Source of the DNA: an uncultured Lachnospiraceae bacterium
GTDB lineage: Bacteria; Bacillota; Clostridia; Lachnospirales; Lachnospiraceae
NCBI GenBank assembly: GCA_910586705.1
Contig: CAJUJK010000019.1
Coordinates: 1-64,000, forward strand
Length of the DNA: 64,000 nucleotides
Direction of reading: 5' to 3'
The notes under the pieces were generated by a model. It had not been told where the DNA came from. It made no database searches and worked only from the letters and a program-made list of their open reading frames with translations. Positions 14,794-24,160 of this stretch are shown here, piece by piece. The first letter of the stretch is position 1, and the number at the start of each line of letters is the position of its first letter. The position numbers and the translations under genes were made by a program.

Positions 14794-15141
14794 ATGAAAA
14801 TCAATGGAGTTGAGTACGATACAAAGGATTTGGATTTTACGAATATCCTCTGCGATTTGGAGGACATCGGTGTTGACATCATGGCGATGGACACCAAAGA
14901 TATGAAGCCTTTTAATCTGTGCCGGGCAATCGTTTCCGTGTATACAGGCGAAAAGGATTTGAGGAAATGTGGAAAATTACTGTCTGAGCATTTGAAGAAC
15001 GGAGGATCACTGGATGAAATCCTTGATCCGTTCACGGAGGCAATGGAAGAAGCGGGTTTTGGGAAAACGGCGGAAGAGGAATCGAAACCCTCTCCGCAGG
15101 ACCACAAGCCTCCAAAGAAAGCGAAGGAAAAGACAGAGTAA
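14794..15141 (+). CDS. Tail assembly chaperone, short (gpG-like) form
   Basis: This 115-residue acidic helical protein (YDTKDLDFTNILCDLEDIG) lies between the tail tube and the tape measure, where all long-tailed siphoviruses encode a pair of chaperones from one start. Its last third (SKPSPQDHKPPKKAKEKTE) is a low-complexity tail. A slippery heptamer lies at 15054-15060, so a fraction of ribosomes should continue in the -1 frame to give the longer form. It coats or folds the tape measure during tail assembly and is absent from the virion. Confidence 0.82.
   Translation: MKINGVEYDTKDLDFTNILCDLEDIGVDIMAMDTKDMKPFNLCRAIVSVYTGEKDLRKCGKLLSEHLKNGGSLDEILDPFTEAMEEAGFGKTAEEESKPSPQDHKPPKKAKEKTE
15054..15097 (+). 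promoter_or_regulatory. Programmed -1 ribosomal frameshift site
   Basis: The heptamer G-GGT-TTT (15054-15060) is in the correct phase (gcG GGT TTT) and allows both tRNAs to re-pair one base back. Nine bases later a stem forms: GCGGA (15070-15074), bulged A, GAGG (15076-15079) with CCTC-TCCGC (15089-15097), nine pairs and a nine-base loop. The -1 frame is open from here to 15557. Confidence 0.8.
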
Positions 15142-15557
15142 ATAAATCTGATTACAAGACATACCGGGAGTTCGTAGAGAAGATGCTGCTCCCAAACGCA
15201 ATGAATTGTGGGTGTGGGTATGAGTTGTTTTGGCGGCTCAACCCTCGCAAACTTCGGGTTTTCTTTGAAGCGAAGAGACAGAAGATTAAGGAAGATGCTC
15301 AACTGTACGATTCCTTTGCGTGGCTGTTAGGAACTTATGTAAGGGATGCGTTCTTATCATCCATCAGCAGAAATTCTTCCTACCCACGATCCCCAAGAGG
15401 GTTGAACCAAGATGATGATTTCTACGACCAGAACCGAGATACAGACGATGAAAGCAGAAGTCCGAACAGTAGTATGTCGGACGGTCAGAGATTTGCTTTG
15501 TTCATGGTAAAACACAATAAAGCTCTGGAAGCAAAAAGGGCAAAGCAAAATCAATAA
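15054..15557 (+). CDS. Tail assembly chaperone, -1 frameshift extension (gpGT-like)
   Basis: This is read after the -1 shift and continues the chaperone begun at 14794, giving a fusion of about 254 residues. The frame has no stop between 15054 and 15557. The text upstream of its first ATG (15183) already looks coded (KSDYKTYREFVEKMLLPN), and no ribosome site precedes that ATG, both arguing for frameshift rather than independent initiation. The domain has a Cys pair (NCGCGYELFW) and an end rich in Asp and Lys/Arg. In lambda the T part recruits the tape measure; the same role is inferred here. Confidence 0.78.
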   Translation, partial: GFWENGGRGIETLSAGPQASKESEGKDRVNKSDYKTYREFVEKMLLPNAMNCGCGYELFWRLNPRKLRVFFEAKRQKIKEDAQLYDSFAWLLGTYVRDAFLSSISRNSSYPRSPRGLNQDDDFYDQNRDTDDESRSPNSSMSDGQRFALFMVKHNKALEAKRAKQNQ

Positions 15558-15566
15558 CGCTTGAAG

Positions 15567-15620
15567 TATGGGGGATAGGTTGACGAACCGAAGATGTTAG
15601 TCCGGCATCATTCCCCCATA
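15567..15620 (+). ncRNA. Three-way-junction RNA element, copy 2
   Basis: The closing stem TATGGGGGA (15567-15575) pairs with TCCCCCATA (15612-15620), nine pairs. Inside are linker TA, hairpin GGTT-GACG-AACC, linker GAA and hairpin GATGT/GGCATC with loop AGTCC. The segment from the second hairpin agrees with copy 1 at 12 of 17 bases, and two differing pairs keep pairing (C-G to T-G, G-T to A-T). It is in the leader of the tape-measure gene. Confidence 0.6.
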
Positions 15621-15673
15621 TTTTCATATACGGACACACGCCCCCACGGACAGGGTTATGTGAGGTGGCGGCT

Positions 15674-18600
15674 ATGGCAGATACAGCTCTTGATGATGTA
15701 CGCATAGAGATAGATGCCTCTGCTGACAAAGCGAAGGAATCTATAAACAAGTTAATAGGGAACCTCGAAGCGTTGCAGGAAGCCACCGGGAATATTCATA
15801 CCGAAAGGTTGACGGCTCTTTGCCATGCAATCAGAGGTTTGTCTGAAAATATGAAAGAACTGCCGAAAGCATCCGATTTCAACCGGCTTGCCAAAGGCAT
15901 TGAAAAAATAAATAGCATAAATACTGACGGAATTTCCGCAGTAACACACGCAATGAACGATCTTGCTGAGAGCGTTTCTGCTCTTAATGCAAGTGGCATT
16001 TCTGATGTCAGATTTAATGTAAGTTCCGATGGTGTTACGGCTGCGAACGCTACAGCACAGGCAGAGCAACAGCTTGTGCAGGTAAATGATGAAGTGCGTC
16101 AGTCTATGGAGAATGTTTCTGACGCAGCAGCGGAGGAATCCAATGCAGAAGAAAACCTTTCCGGCTCTACTCAGACTTTGATACATCGTTTGAGAAATCT
16201 TTTAACAGGAACGGAAAGTCTCAGAGAAAGGCTGAGTTCTATTGGCGCAAGTGCAGGAAACGCGGCAAGGGGAGGATTTTCCGGTCTTTCACAGGCGGCG
16301 CACGGAGTTTCTTCTATATTTAGAAGAGTCGGGGCAACGGCCGGCTCTGTTGGAAAGCGAATCAATTCTCTTTTTGGGAGGATAAAGAAGCTGTCCGGCG
16401 GCACGTCATTGGCTGTCAAGTTAATGGATAAGTTCAGAAACAGCATGAATAAGGTATCAGCCGCCGCCGGTCCGCTTACAAAGAAGCTCGGCAAGGTAAA
16501 CAGGCTTTTGGTATTCATGCTGCTTCGTAAGGCAATAACAGCTTTGTTGGATAGCCTCGGAACGGCGTTTGAACATCTTGCTCAAAAAAGCGATGACTTT
16601 AACAAGAAAATTTCAGAACTGATTTCAACAGCAAGCTACTTCTCACATCAGGTAGCGGCTATGGCGAAACCGCTCGTTGATCTTTTTGGGCCGGCTCTTG
16701 TCTATATTATAAATCTTCTTTCTAAAGCGATAAGTTACATAAATCAGTTCCTTAGTGCGCTCACAGGAAAGAAATTTTTTACACAGGCAAAAAAAACAGC
16801 CGTTGATTATGCGGATAGTCTCGGCGGAGTTGCAAAGAAGATACAGGAAGTAAAGGACGCTACTGTTGGGATTGACGAGCTGAATATCATCAGTCCGAAA
16901 GATGACGATGGCGGCGGCTCTGGCGGCGGTGGAGCGGGCGATCTGGAAGATTGCTACGAGGAATTGGCGATCAACCAGAAAATCCTCGAACTCGTGGAAA
17001 AACTGAAAAATCTTCTTGCGGAATTATTTGAGCCTATGAAAAAGGCTTGGGAGGATTACGGTCAGGGCGTAATAGATGCTTTCAAATACGCGCTTAGTTC
17101 TGTGTGGCAGTTAATGAAGGATATGGCTAAGACGTGGAAAGAAGTCTGGCTGAACGGCAGCGGCTACGAACTGTGCAAAAATATACTATTGCTTCTCACG
17201 GAAATCCTGTTGTGGATAGGGGATATTGCTGTAGCGTGGGATAACGCATGGAAAAATAAGGGATATGCCTATGTGCAGTCCATATTTGATATGCTCAATT
17301 CTATTCTTTCTCTGATTATAACTATCAGTCAGTCTTTTAGGGCGGCATGGAATAGCGGATCAGGGCAGGAAGCGATTGAACATATATATCAGATACTTAC
17401 AAATTTACACAATGTAGTAACAAACCTTGCCACGAGATTTGAAGAAGCGTGGAAAAAAGCGGAAACCGGAAACGCAATCGCCCAAGCATTATTCGACATA
17501 CTGAACTCTGTCTTGGGAACGATAGACCGCATTACAGGGAGCATAGCGGAGTGGGCGGCAAACCTTAATTTTAGTCCTCTGCTTATCTCAATCAAAAATC
17601 TATTGGAAGCCATTAAACCGATTGTAGATGACATTGGAAATGCGTTTGAATGGCTGTTTACGGATATTATTGAACCTAGCCTTAAATGGGCCATAGAGCA
17701 AGGATTACCGGCGGCATTACAGGCTTTGGCAGATGCTCTTGAAGGAATCCACAATGCCGTAAGCAAAATGGACCCTGAGACATTAAAGGCAATCGGCAAA
17801 GCTCTTATTGCAATCGCCGGATGCTTAAAGGCTATTGAGGTTATCACTAAGATAGCGAGTGCTTTTGCAAGCCTTAAATCCGTATTGGCAGGATCAAAGA
17901 TAGTTGGTCTTATCGGAGGTATTGTCGAAGCGTTTCAGTTGGCTATTGGCGGCGCAGGAACGCTAGGGGAGGCTTTTGCGGCTGTGTTCGGACCTATCGG
18001 TGCGGTAATAAGCAGCATCGTTTCGATAGTCGGCGGTGCGGTACTGGCAATTACGAATTTTATCTCCATGCTCCAGAACGGATTCAGTTGGAACAAGGAA
18101 ATTCTTATGATTGCCGGAATAGCGATAGCGGCTGTCGGTGCCGTTATCGCCGGTGTAGCGGCTGCTCCGGCGGCAATCGTAGCGGCTGTGGTAGCTGCAC
18201 TTGCAACTCTGGTTGTTGTTGTGAAAGAACACTGGCAGCAAATATGTGATTTCTTTACCATTACGATACCAGAATGGTGGACCGGCAAAGTTATCCCATT
18301 CTTTCAGGGCATACCGGAATGGTTTGCCGGAATATGGGGCAAGGTCAAAGATTTTGCTGTGGAAAAATGGAACGCTCTACTCGATTATTTACGGGGTATT
18401 CCTCAGAAAATATCCGATTTTGTAACAAAAGTTGGGAATTGGTTTGCACAGTTGCCCGGAAAAATCGGCTATGCACTTGGCTATGCTCTCGGAAAAGTCG
18501 TTCAGTGGGGAGTTGATCTCTGGAATTATCTGAGCGAAAAAATTCCAGAAATCGTAAACAACGTCAAGACGTGGTTTATGGAATTGCCGGGGAAAATTTA

Positions 18601-21079
18601 CACAGCCATCTCCGGCGCAATTTCAAAAGTTGCAAAGTGGGCTTCGGACGTAGCTGCGAAATTCAAAGAAAAAGTAAGCGAAATCGTATCGAAAGTCAAA
18701 GAGTGGTTTTCGGAATTACCTCAGAAAATTTACGATGCGATTATCAAAGTAAAAGAGAAAATTACCACATGGGTAAGCGATGTTAAGGCTTTCTGCGCAG
18801 AGAAGATACCGGCAATTATAGACAGTATCGTTGAATTTTTCAAGTCTATACCCGGAAAGCTGAAAGAACTCGGAAAAGATATTATACAAGGCCTGATTGA
18901 CGGAATTAAAAATGCTTGGGAGAGCCTGAAAACCGGTGTTTCGGATTTCTGCAGCAATTTCGTTCAGGGATTCAAAGATGCGCTCGGAATCCATTCTCCG
19001 AGTACCGTGTTCAAAGAGATTGGCGGATTTTCTGCGGATGGACTTGTAGAGGGAATAAAAGACAAATTCTCTACCGTACAGCAGACGGTTGGCGAATGGG
19101 CCTCAAACGTTCTTAAATGGTTCACTGAGGACGGCGGCGTAAATGAAACAAAGTTCTCTTCCTTTGCGAGCAACATTATAAGTGGATTCCGGGAGAGGGT
19201 AGGCAATACATATACGACCGTAAAGGACAACATAACAACGTGGGCGGGGAAAGTGCGTTCATGGTTCACAGAAGATGGTGGGGTAAATTCTACGAAGTTT
19301 ACCACATTCGCCACAAATATTATTGATGGATTTAGGACGAGAGTTGGCAACTATTATTCCACAACAAAGGACAATATCAGCACATGGGCCTCTAAGGTAA
19401 GATCGTGGTTCACTGAGGACGGCGGCGTAAACAGCAAGAAGTTTACCACTTTTGCAACGAATATTATTGACGGTTTCAAGTCAAGAATTGGAAATTATTA
19501 TACAACCGCCCGTGACAACATAGTTACATGGGGTTCTAAGTGTGTTTCTTGGTTTGAAGAGAAGTCTGGGAAAAGCAGTTGGGAAACTGTTGCTACAAAC
19601 GTAGTGGATGGCTTCAAAAACAAGTTAGGTTCCATATATACAACCTGCAAAGACACAATCCAATCATGGGGCAGCAGCATCATCTCTTGGTTTAAGGAGA
19701 AATTGGATATAAATTCTCCATCAAAAGTATTTGAACAGTTGGCCGGCTTCACGGTTGAGGGATTTGCAAACGGAATTTCAGGCGCAGACGAATCTACCGT
19801 GAGAACCCCGATAACCACGTTTGCCGAGAATATTATTTCGTGGTTCACAAACGCAGGAGGCATAAACAAGACTTCGTGGGAAACTTTTGCCGGAGATATA
19901 ATCGGCGGATTTAGCACGAAAATTAGCAACGCCTACACTACCGTTAAAGACAGTGTTACAACGTGGGCCACGGCGGTCCGCACATGGTATACCGATAGCG
20001 GCAACGGATCAGTAAATGCCACAACATTCAGTACCTACGCCGCAAACGTCATAGATGCTTTTAAGAATAAGGTTGGAAACTATTATTCTTCCGTCCGGGA
20101 TAGCGTAATCTCATGGGCGAACAGTGTCAGGACGTGGTACACAACCGATGGCGGCGTGAATGATGTTACATGGACCACATACGCCGGAAACATAGTGGAC
20201 GGCTTCAAGACGAAGATAGGGAACTACTACAGCACTGTAAGCACAAACATTCTGGCTTGGGCGAACAATGTAAAAACATGGTTCTCAGGAAGCGGAAACG
20301 GAGCAGTAAACAGCTCCACATGGAGTACCTATGCGCAGAACGTAGTGGATGGGTTTAAGTCAAAGATAGGAAGCTACTATTCGACATCAAGCACAAACAT
20401 CACAGCATGGGCGAGTGCTACAAAAACGTGGTTTACCAACATCTCCGGTAGCAGCGCATGGCATAACATAGCTTCTGAGGTTGTGAATGGATTCAAGAAT
20501 GGAATCGGTGCGTTATATAGTACCTGTAAAAATACGATTCAGTCGTGGGGTTCTGACATTATAAGTTGGTTTAAGGAAAAACTTGGCATCAAGTCTCCGT
20601 CACGGGTATTTGCGCAGTTGGCAGAGTTCACGGTGCAAGGGTTTAACCGTGGAATCGACAGGGAAGGGAACACTACCACTAATTCTATCCAGTCATGGAT
20701 AGGGAAGCTGACGGATATACAGGTTGACCTTTCCGCAAAGTTCAATGTAAGTGAGGAACTTAGCAAATATAAAGCAAAACTGGACGGCGGCATTACCCAA
20801 AACACGATTTTAAGAACCGTTCAGGAATCCATAAACACTACCGGCAATATACGCGCGACATTGGAAAGCGGCGGAGGTATCAAGGAGGCGTTCATGGAAG
20901 CAATCAGCGAGGGTATGGGAGGATTCCTCGAAAACATTGAGAAGAATACGAAAATACAGGCTGATAAGAGAGAGCAGACGATTGTAAATGTCGGAAATAG
21001 AGAGGTTGCACGTTCCGTAGATGAGCAAAAAAGCGCAGACGGCTTCTCTTTCATAAAGACATCATTATCCCCAGCGTAA
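15674..21079 (+). CDS. Tape measure protein
   Basis: This 1,801-residue protein sets tail length. ATG 15674 has GAGGTGG upstream. The N-terminal 300 residues are coiled-coil-rich (DEVRQSMENVSDAAAEE), followed by a linker GGGSGGGGAGD near residue 415. Residues about 740-860 form hydrophobic stretches (GIAIAAVGAVIAGVAAAPAA), possible membrane-inserting segments. Then come WF/LPGKI-type repeats (about 870-1090) and about eleven 47-50-residue repeats (1139-1665). Gene length would predict a tail of roughly 250-270 nm by the usual 1.5 Angstrom per residue rule. No peptidase domain is seen. Confidence 0.93.
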   Translation: MADTALDDVRIEIDASADKAKESINKLIGNLEALQEATGNIHTERLTALCHAIRGLSENMKELPKASDFNRLAKGIEKINSINTDGISAVTHAMNDLAESVSALNASGISDVRFNVSSDGVTAANATAQAEQQLVQVNDEVRQSMENVSDAAAEESNAEENLSGSTQTLIHRLRNLLTGTESLRERLSSIGASAGNAARGGFSGLSQAAHGVSSIFRRVGATAGSVGKRINSLFGRIKKLSGGTSLAVKLMDKFRNSMNKVSAAAGPLTKKLGKVNRLLVFMLLRKAITALLDSLGTAFEHLAQKSDDFNKKISELISTASYFSHQVAAMAKPLVDLFGPALVYIINLLSKAISYINQFLSALTGKKFFTQAKKTAVDYADSLGGVAKKIQEVKDATVGIDELNIISPKDDDGGGSGGGGAGDLEDCYEELAINQKILELVEKLKNLLAELFEPMKKAWEDYGQGVIDAFKYALSSVWQLMKDMAKTWKEVWLNGSGYELCKNILLLLTEILLWIGDIAVAWDNAWKNKGYAYVQSIFDMLNSILSLIITISQSFRAAWNSGSGQEAIEHIYQILTNLHNVVTNLATRFEEAWKKAETGNAIAQALFDILNSVLGTIDRITGSIAEWAANLNFSPLLISIKNLLEAIKPIVDDIGNAFEWLFTDIIEPSLKWAIEQGLPAALQALADALEGIHNAVSKMDPETLKAIGKALIAIAGCLKAIEVITKIASAFASLKSVLAGSKIVGLIGGIVEAFQLAIGGAGTLGEAFAAVFGPIGAVISSIVSIVGGAVLAITNFISMLQNGFSWNKEILMIAGIAIAAVGAVIAGVAAAPAAIVAAVVAALATLVVVVKEHWQQICDFFTITIPEWWTGKVIPFFQGIPEWFAGIWGKVKDFAVEKWNALLDYLRGIPQKISDFVTKVGNWFAQLPGKIGYALGYALGKVVQWGVDLWNYLSEKIPEIVNNVKTWFMELPGKIYTAISGAISKVAKWASDVAAKFKEKVSEIVSKVKEWFSELPQKIYDAIIKVKEKITTWVSDVKAFCAEKIPAIIDSIVEFFKSIPGKLKELGKDIIQGLIDGIKNAWESLKTGVSDFCSNFVQGFKDALGIHSPSTVFKEIGGFSADGLVEGIKDKFSTVQQTVGEWASNVLKWFTEDGGVNETKFSSFASNIISGFRERVGNTYTTVKDNITTWAGKVRSWFTEDGGVNSTKFTTFATNIIDGFRTRVGNYYSTTKDNISTWASKVRSWFTEDGGVNSKKFTTFATNIIDGFKSRIGNYYTTARDNIVTWGSKCVSWFEEKSGKSSWETVATNVVDGFKNKLGSIYTTCKDTIQSWGSSIISWFKEKLDINSPSKVFEQLAGFTVEGFANGISGADESTVRTPITTFAENIISWFTNAGGINKTSWETFAGDIIGGFSTKISNAYTTVKDSVTTWATAVRTWYTDSGNGSVNATTFSTYAANVIDAFKNKVGNYYSSVRDSVISWANSVRTWYTTDGGVNDVTWTTYAGNIVDGFKTKIGNYYSTVSTNILAWANNVKTWFSGSGNGAVNSSTWSTYAQNVVDGFKSKIGSYYSTSSTNITAWASATKTWFTNISGSSAWHNIASEVVNGFKNGIGALYSTCKNTIQSWGSDIISWFKEKLGIKSPSRVFAQLAEFTVQGFNRGIDREGNTTTNSIQSWIGKLTDIQVDLSAKFNVSEELSKYKAKLDGGITQNTILRTVQESINTTGNIRATLESGGGIKEAFMEAISEGMGGFLENIEKNTKIQADKREQTIVNVGNREVARSVDEQKSADGFSFIKTSLSPA
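19090..20660 (+). repeat. Eleven tandem repeats in the tape measure gene
   Basis: Units of about 140-150 bases encode the pattern W-A/G-x4-WF...VN...TF/W-x2-A-x-N-I-I-D-GF-x3-I-GNYY-x-T-x2-N-I-x-T. Units 4-5 and 10-11 are alike to each other (TCKDTIQSWGS, WFKEKL-INSPS) and close each block, suggesting duplication of a larger block of five or six units. Confidence 0.85.
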
Positions 21080-21094
21080 AGGAGGGCGATAGGA

Positions 21095-21469
21095 ATGGCA
21101 TTTATTACAGTAAACGGTTACGATTTCCCATCGCCCAGGCGTGGGGCGAAACCAACGGTATCAACAATTGTAAATGCTGGAAGAAATGCAAACGCAACGG
21201 TAGTAGGGCAGAAGATAGGAAGAGATCAGTACAAATTGGATGGTTTGGAATGGCCGTGGCTTCCGGCTGAGATTTGGAGCCGGATGCTAACGGTTTTGGA
21301 TAACTTCTTTGTATATGTGACATTTTGGGATCCAGTATCGGACAGTCAAAAGACGATTAAGATGTACCCCGGAGATAGAACCGGGGAGCCGTACTGGATT
21401 GATCCAGATACTGGGAAACCAACATTTTATCTGAATTGCAAAGTAAACCTTGTTGATTGTGGAGAGTGA
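21095..21469 (+). CDS. Tail protein after tape measure
   Basis: This 124-residue beta-rich protein (FITVNGYDFPSPRRGAKPTV, later DNFFVYVTFWDPVSDSQKTI) lies between tape measure and tail-tip genes. Its position corresponds to the distal tail protein, although it is shorter than the usual 200 or more residues, so a partial or simplified distal-tail equivalent is possible. It is preceded by AAGGAGGGCG. Confidence 0.65.
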   Translation: MAFITVNGYDFPSPRRGAKPTVSTIVNAGRNANATVVGQKIGRDQYKLDGLEWPWLPAEIWSRMLTVLDNFFVYVTFWDPVSDSQKTIKMYPGDRTGEPYWIDPDTGKPTFYLNCKVNLVDCGE

Positions 21470-21475
21470 TTATAT

Positions 21476-23719
21476 ATGCAGAGAGTTTCAAAAGAATATA
21501 AAAACTCAATGAAAGAACTGCTGCGTGGGCAGTCATACATGATGGTGTCATTCGGCCTCGTAAATCAGGAGGCGATGGCAAATGCTGCGGTCGAAGGTAA
21601 TAATTTTACATACTTCTCAAAGCAAAGCAATTTATTTGGCAGGAAGTTGGACGGTACAGCATACGCCACATTGGAGCAGGACTTTACGAAAGTAGACGGA
21701 TCAATGTTCTTTCTTCCGAGGGAAACATCCCACTGTGCGTATTATGACACCGGTCTTATAGGAGACCGGCTCATCAATGAATGGGACGAAGCAAAGTATG
21801 AATTATTTATCGAATTGAATGTGCTAGCCACAGATATAAAGGGTTTGACCGTGAACTTCGGAGAGGTTTACCCGGTTGACTTTGATATTATAACGAGTTC
21901 TGGGCAAGTCGTAGAAATCCGCGGGAATGACACGGGAGAATTTGTGACTGAGGAAGTGTTGAGAAATACAACCTATGTCAAATTCAGATTTTATTCCATG
22001 AAGAACCCGGATTCCAGACTGAGAGTTTATACAATCCAGTTGGGGTTCGGACTTACATATTACAACGATGATATCATGGATTCATCTTTTGTGTCATATG
22101 TTTCTCCCATATGTGCAGATGTACCGCAGATTGATTTTTCTGTCAAACTGCAAAACTACGATCAGTATTTTAATGTGGACAATCCGAACTCCGCAATCAA
22201 CTTCATCGAAACGGGTCAGGAGATGTATGTGTGGTATGGGTACAGACCACATGAAGATAGTGAAATAGAGTGGTTTCAGTCCGCAAAGCTGCTTTGTAGT
22301 GAATGGGAAAGCGATGATTATACAGCCACAATAAAGTGCAGGGACCTCTTTAGAAGCATGGATGATGAATATTACAAAGGTCAGTACAGACAAGAAGGAA
22401 TAACACTTTATGATTTGGCAGTTTTGGTGTTTGAGGATGCCGGAATTGAAGAGTATTACATTGATCCGTATTTGAAGAAGCTGAAAACGAGAAACCCTAT
22501 GCCGAGAGTGCGGCACAAAGAGGCTTTGCAGATTATCGCAAATGCCGGCCGCTGTATACTGACACAAAATCCGTTCGGAGTACCACAGATAAAGTCCTCT
22601 TTCATGCCGGAATATTGGTTTACCACAAATGGGGAAACGGAGTATTCCAACGTTGCAAATATCAAGAGCAATGAGCCAAAACAGGAATACTCATCTTATG
22701 CACTCGATTACGCAAGGGTAGACAAATGGATGTATAATCTTCCAGAAAACCATGAGGGAGGTCTTTACATCGGATATGTGTCATCTTATCAATCTGGTGC
22801 AGACGGATATTTTGAAACGAACCCCGTGCTGACAATAACTCAAGAAACACAGTTTAAGTATTACGGATTCAAGATCAGATTTGGCAGTATGCTTCCGGCA
22901 GAATTTAAGGTAAGCACATATAACAATGGGGATTTGGTAGAAGAATATTTCTATGATGATTCTGATATAAGCAGGATCACTACGATTATACAGGAATTTA
23001 AGTATTTTGATGTTATGAAAGTTGAATTTATAAAGACAAAAAATCCTTATAACCGAATCGTGGTAGATTACTTTAGCTTTGGGGATATTACAGATTTCAC
23101 AATGGAAAGAAAGGATATGATGACATCCCCGAAGTCTATCAAACAGGAATTAGTAAAAAGGGTGGATATATCGTGCTACTCCTACAATGAGAGTAAAAAC
23201 GGATTGGAAACAATCGTAAGCGAGGAAGTAAACGCAGTAAGCGGAGATATGGTTATATATTATCTCGGAAATGCCTCATACGGATTCCAGGCAACCTTTG
23301 ACGGATCAGAAAGCAACGTACAGATTCTTGAAGACGGCTCATTTTTCTTAAAGGTTCTGTTTAAGAAATCCGGCAAGGCGCAGTTCGAGGTTGCTGCCTA
23401 TAAATACGCAATAGCAGAACAGTATGCAACAAAATCTCTGAATAATAGAGGGAAAGTAGTTACTTGGGGTAATCCTCTTGTTGGGGATATGGAAATGGCA
23501 AAGGATTTGTCTGAGTGGATAGGAGAGTATTACAACGCCGGAATCGAGTACGAATATGATTCTCGTGGAAATCCAGAGATGGAGGCAAACGATGTTATTT
23601 ATCAGGAAAATGCATATGTGGAAGATATGAAAGTAAGGGTGTACCGGCACACAACAAACTTCAATGGCAGCATATCTGGAAAGGTAGTTGCTCGGAGAGT
23701 TTCTTATAATTCGGCGTAG
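21476..23719 (+). CDS. Tail tip/baseplate structural protein
   Basis: This 747-residue protein begins MQRVSKEYKNSMKELLRGQS, the typical start of Clostridia phage tail-tip (Tal-like) proteins. Middle parts are beta-rich with many aromatic residues (YVWYGYRPHEDSEIEW); a segment RMRHKE-like reading PMPRVRHKEALQIIANAGR resembles the gp27/hub-type domain of tail proteins. It follows the small tail gene and precedes the fibre genes, which fits the tail hub. No peptidoglycan hydrolase motif was recognised. Confidence 0.75.
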   Translation: MQRVSKEYKNSMKELLRGQSYMMVSFGLVNQEAMANAAVEGNNFTYFSKQSNLFGRKLDGTAYATLEQDFTKVDGSMFFLPRETSHCAYYDTGLIGDRLINEWDEAKYELFIELNVLATDIKGLTVNFGEVYPVDFDIITSSGQVVEIRGNDTGEFVTEEVLRNTTYVKFRFYSMKNPDSRLRVYTIQLGFGLTYYNDDIMDSSFVSYVSPICADVPQIDFSVKLQNYDQYFNVDNPNSAINFIETGQEMYVWYGYRPHEDSEIEWFQSAKLLCSEWESDDYTATIKCRDLFRSMDDEYYKGQYRQEGITLYDLAVLVFEDAGIEEYYIDPYLKKLKTRNPMPRVRHKEALQIIANAGRCILTQNPFGVPQIKSSFMPEYWFTTNGETEYSNVANIKSNEPKQEYSSYALDYARVDKWMYNLPENHEGGLYIGYVSSYQSGADGYFETNPVLTITQETQFKYYGFKIRFGSMLPAEFKVSTYNNGDLVEEYFYDDSDISRITTIIQEFKYFDVMKVEFIKTKNPYNRIVVDYFSFGDITDFTMERKDMMTSPKSIKQELVKRVDISCYSYNESKNGLETIVSEEVNAVSGDMVIYYLGNASYGFQATFDGSESNVQILEDGSFFLKVLFKKSGKAQFEVAAYKYAIAEQYATKSLNNRGKVVTWGNPLVGDMEMAKDLSEWIGEYYNAGIEYEYDSRGNPEMEANDVIYQENAYVEDMKVRVYRHTTNFNGSISGKVVARRVSYNSA

Positions 23720-23730
23720 GAGGAAATAGC

Positions 23731-24159
23731 ATGGCGTTATGGGAAACCCCTAAAACAGATTGGTATGGATTTACCAACAGCAACGGGGATTATGAGGGGG
23801 ATAGGTTCAATTCCACTGACTATAACAGAATCAAAAACAACATCCAGTACCTCCGGGATATGGCAGTTGAAATGTATGATGAATTTAACATAGAGGCATT
23901 GGAGGACAAAGGAACTGCGGACTATCCATATGCGGATGAGATAAATACGATTGAAGCAAATCTTGAATCCGTAGCATCTCATACGTTCAATAAAGACTAT
24001 GGTAAAGCTATTATTTTTTCAGACAATGCGGCATTTATTGATTTTAACGAACTTAACAGGATAGAAAGTGCCACATTGGATTTATACAAACAATTAACAA
24101 ATCAACATGAGGGGCGGCGTATGTTGACGTTCATGTTTGGATCGAGGGAGGTATTTTAA
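23731..24159 (+). CDS. Minor tail protein, unknown
   Basis: This 142-residue protein (FNSTDYNRIKNNIQYLRDMA, later FIDFNELNRIESATLDLYKQ) has two similar helical segments of the form DYNRIKNN/ELNRIESA, suggesting internal duplication. Such proteins are regularly found between tip and fibre genes in Lachnospiraceae phages. It starts behind AGGAGG, 12 bases after the tip gene. Confidence 0.65.
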   Translation: MALWETPKTDWYGFTNSNGDYEGDRFNSTDYNRIKNNIQYLRDMAVEMYDEFNIEALEDKGTADYPYADEINTIEANLESVASHTFNKDYGKAIIFSDNAAFIDFNELNRIESATLDLYKQLTNQHEGRRMLTFMFGSREVF

Positions 24160-24160
24160 A

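Noticed and set aside
15061..15067. GGGAAAA as the frameshift heptamer
   Set aside because: It is out of phase: the zero-frame codons are GGG AAA, so the P- and A-site tRNAs could not re-pair at -1. GGGTTTT just before it is in phase.
15183..15557. Independent gene starting at ATG 15183
   Set aside because: No ribosome site precedes it, the frame is open and reads protein-like upstream, and an in-phase slippery heptamer with a stem explains it as a -1 extension.
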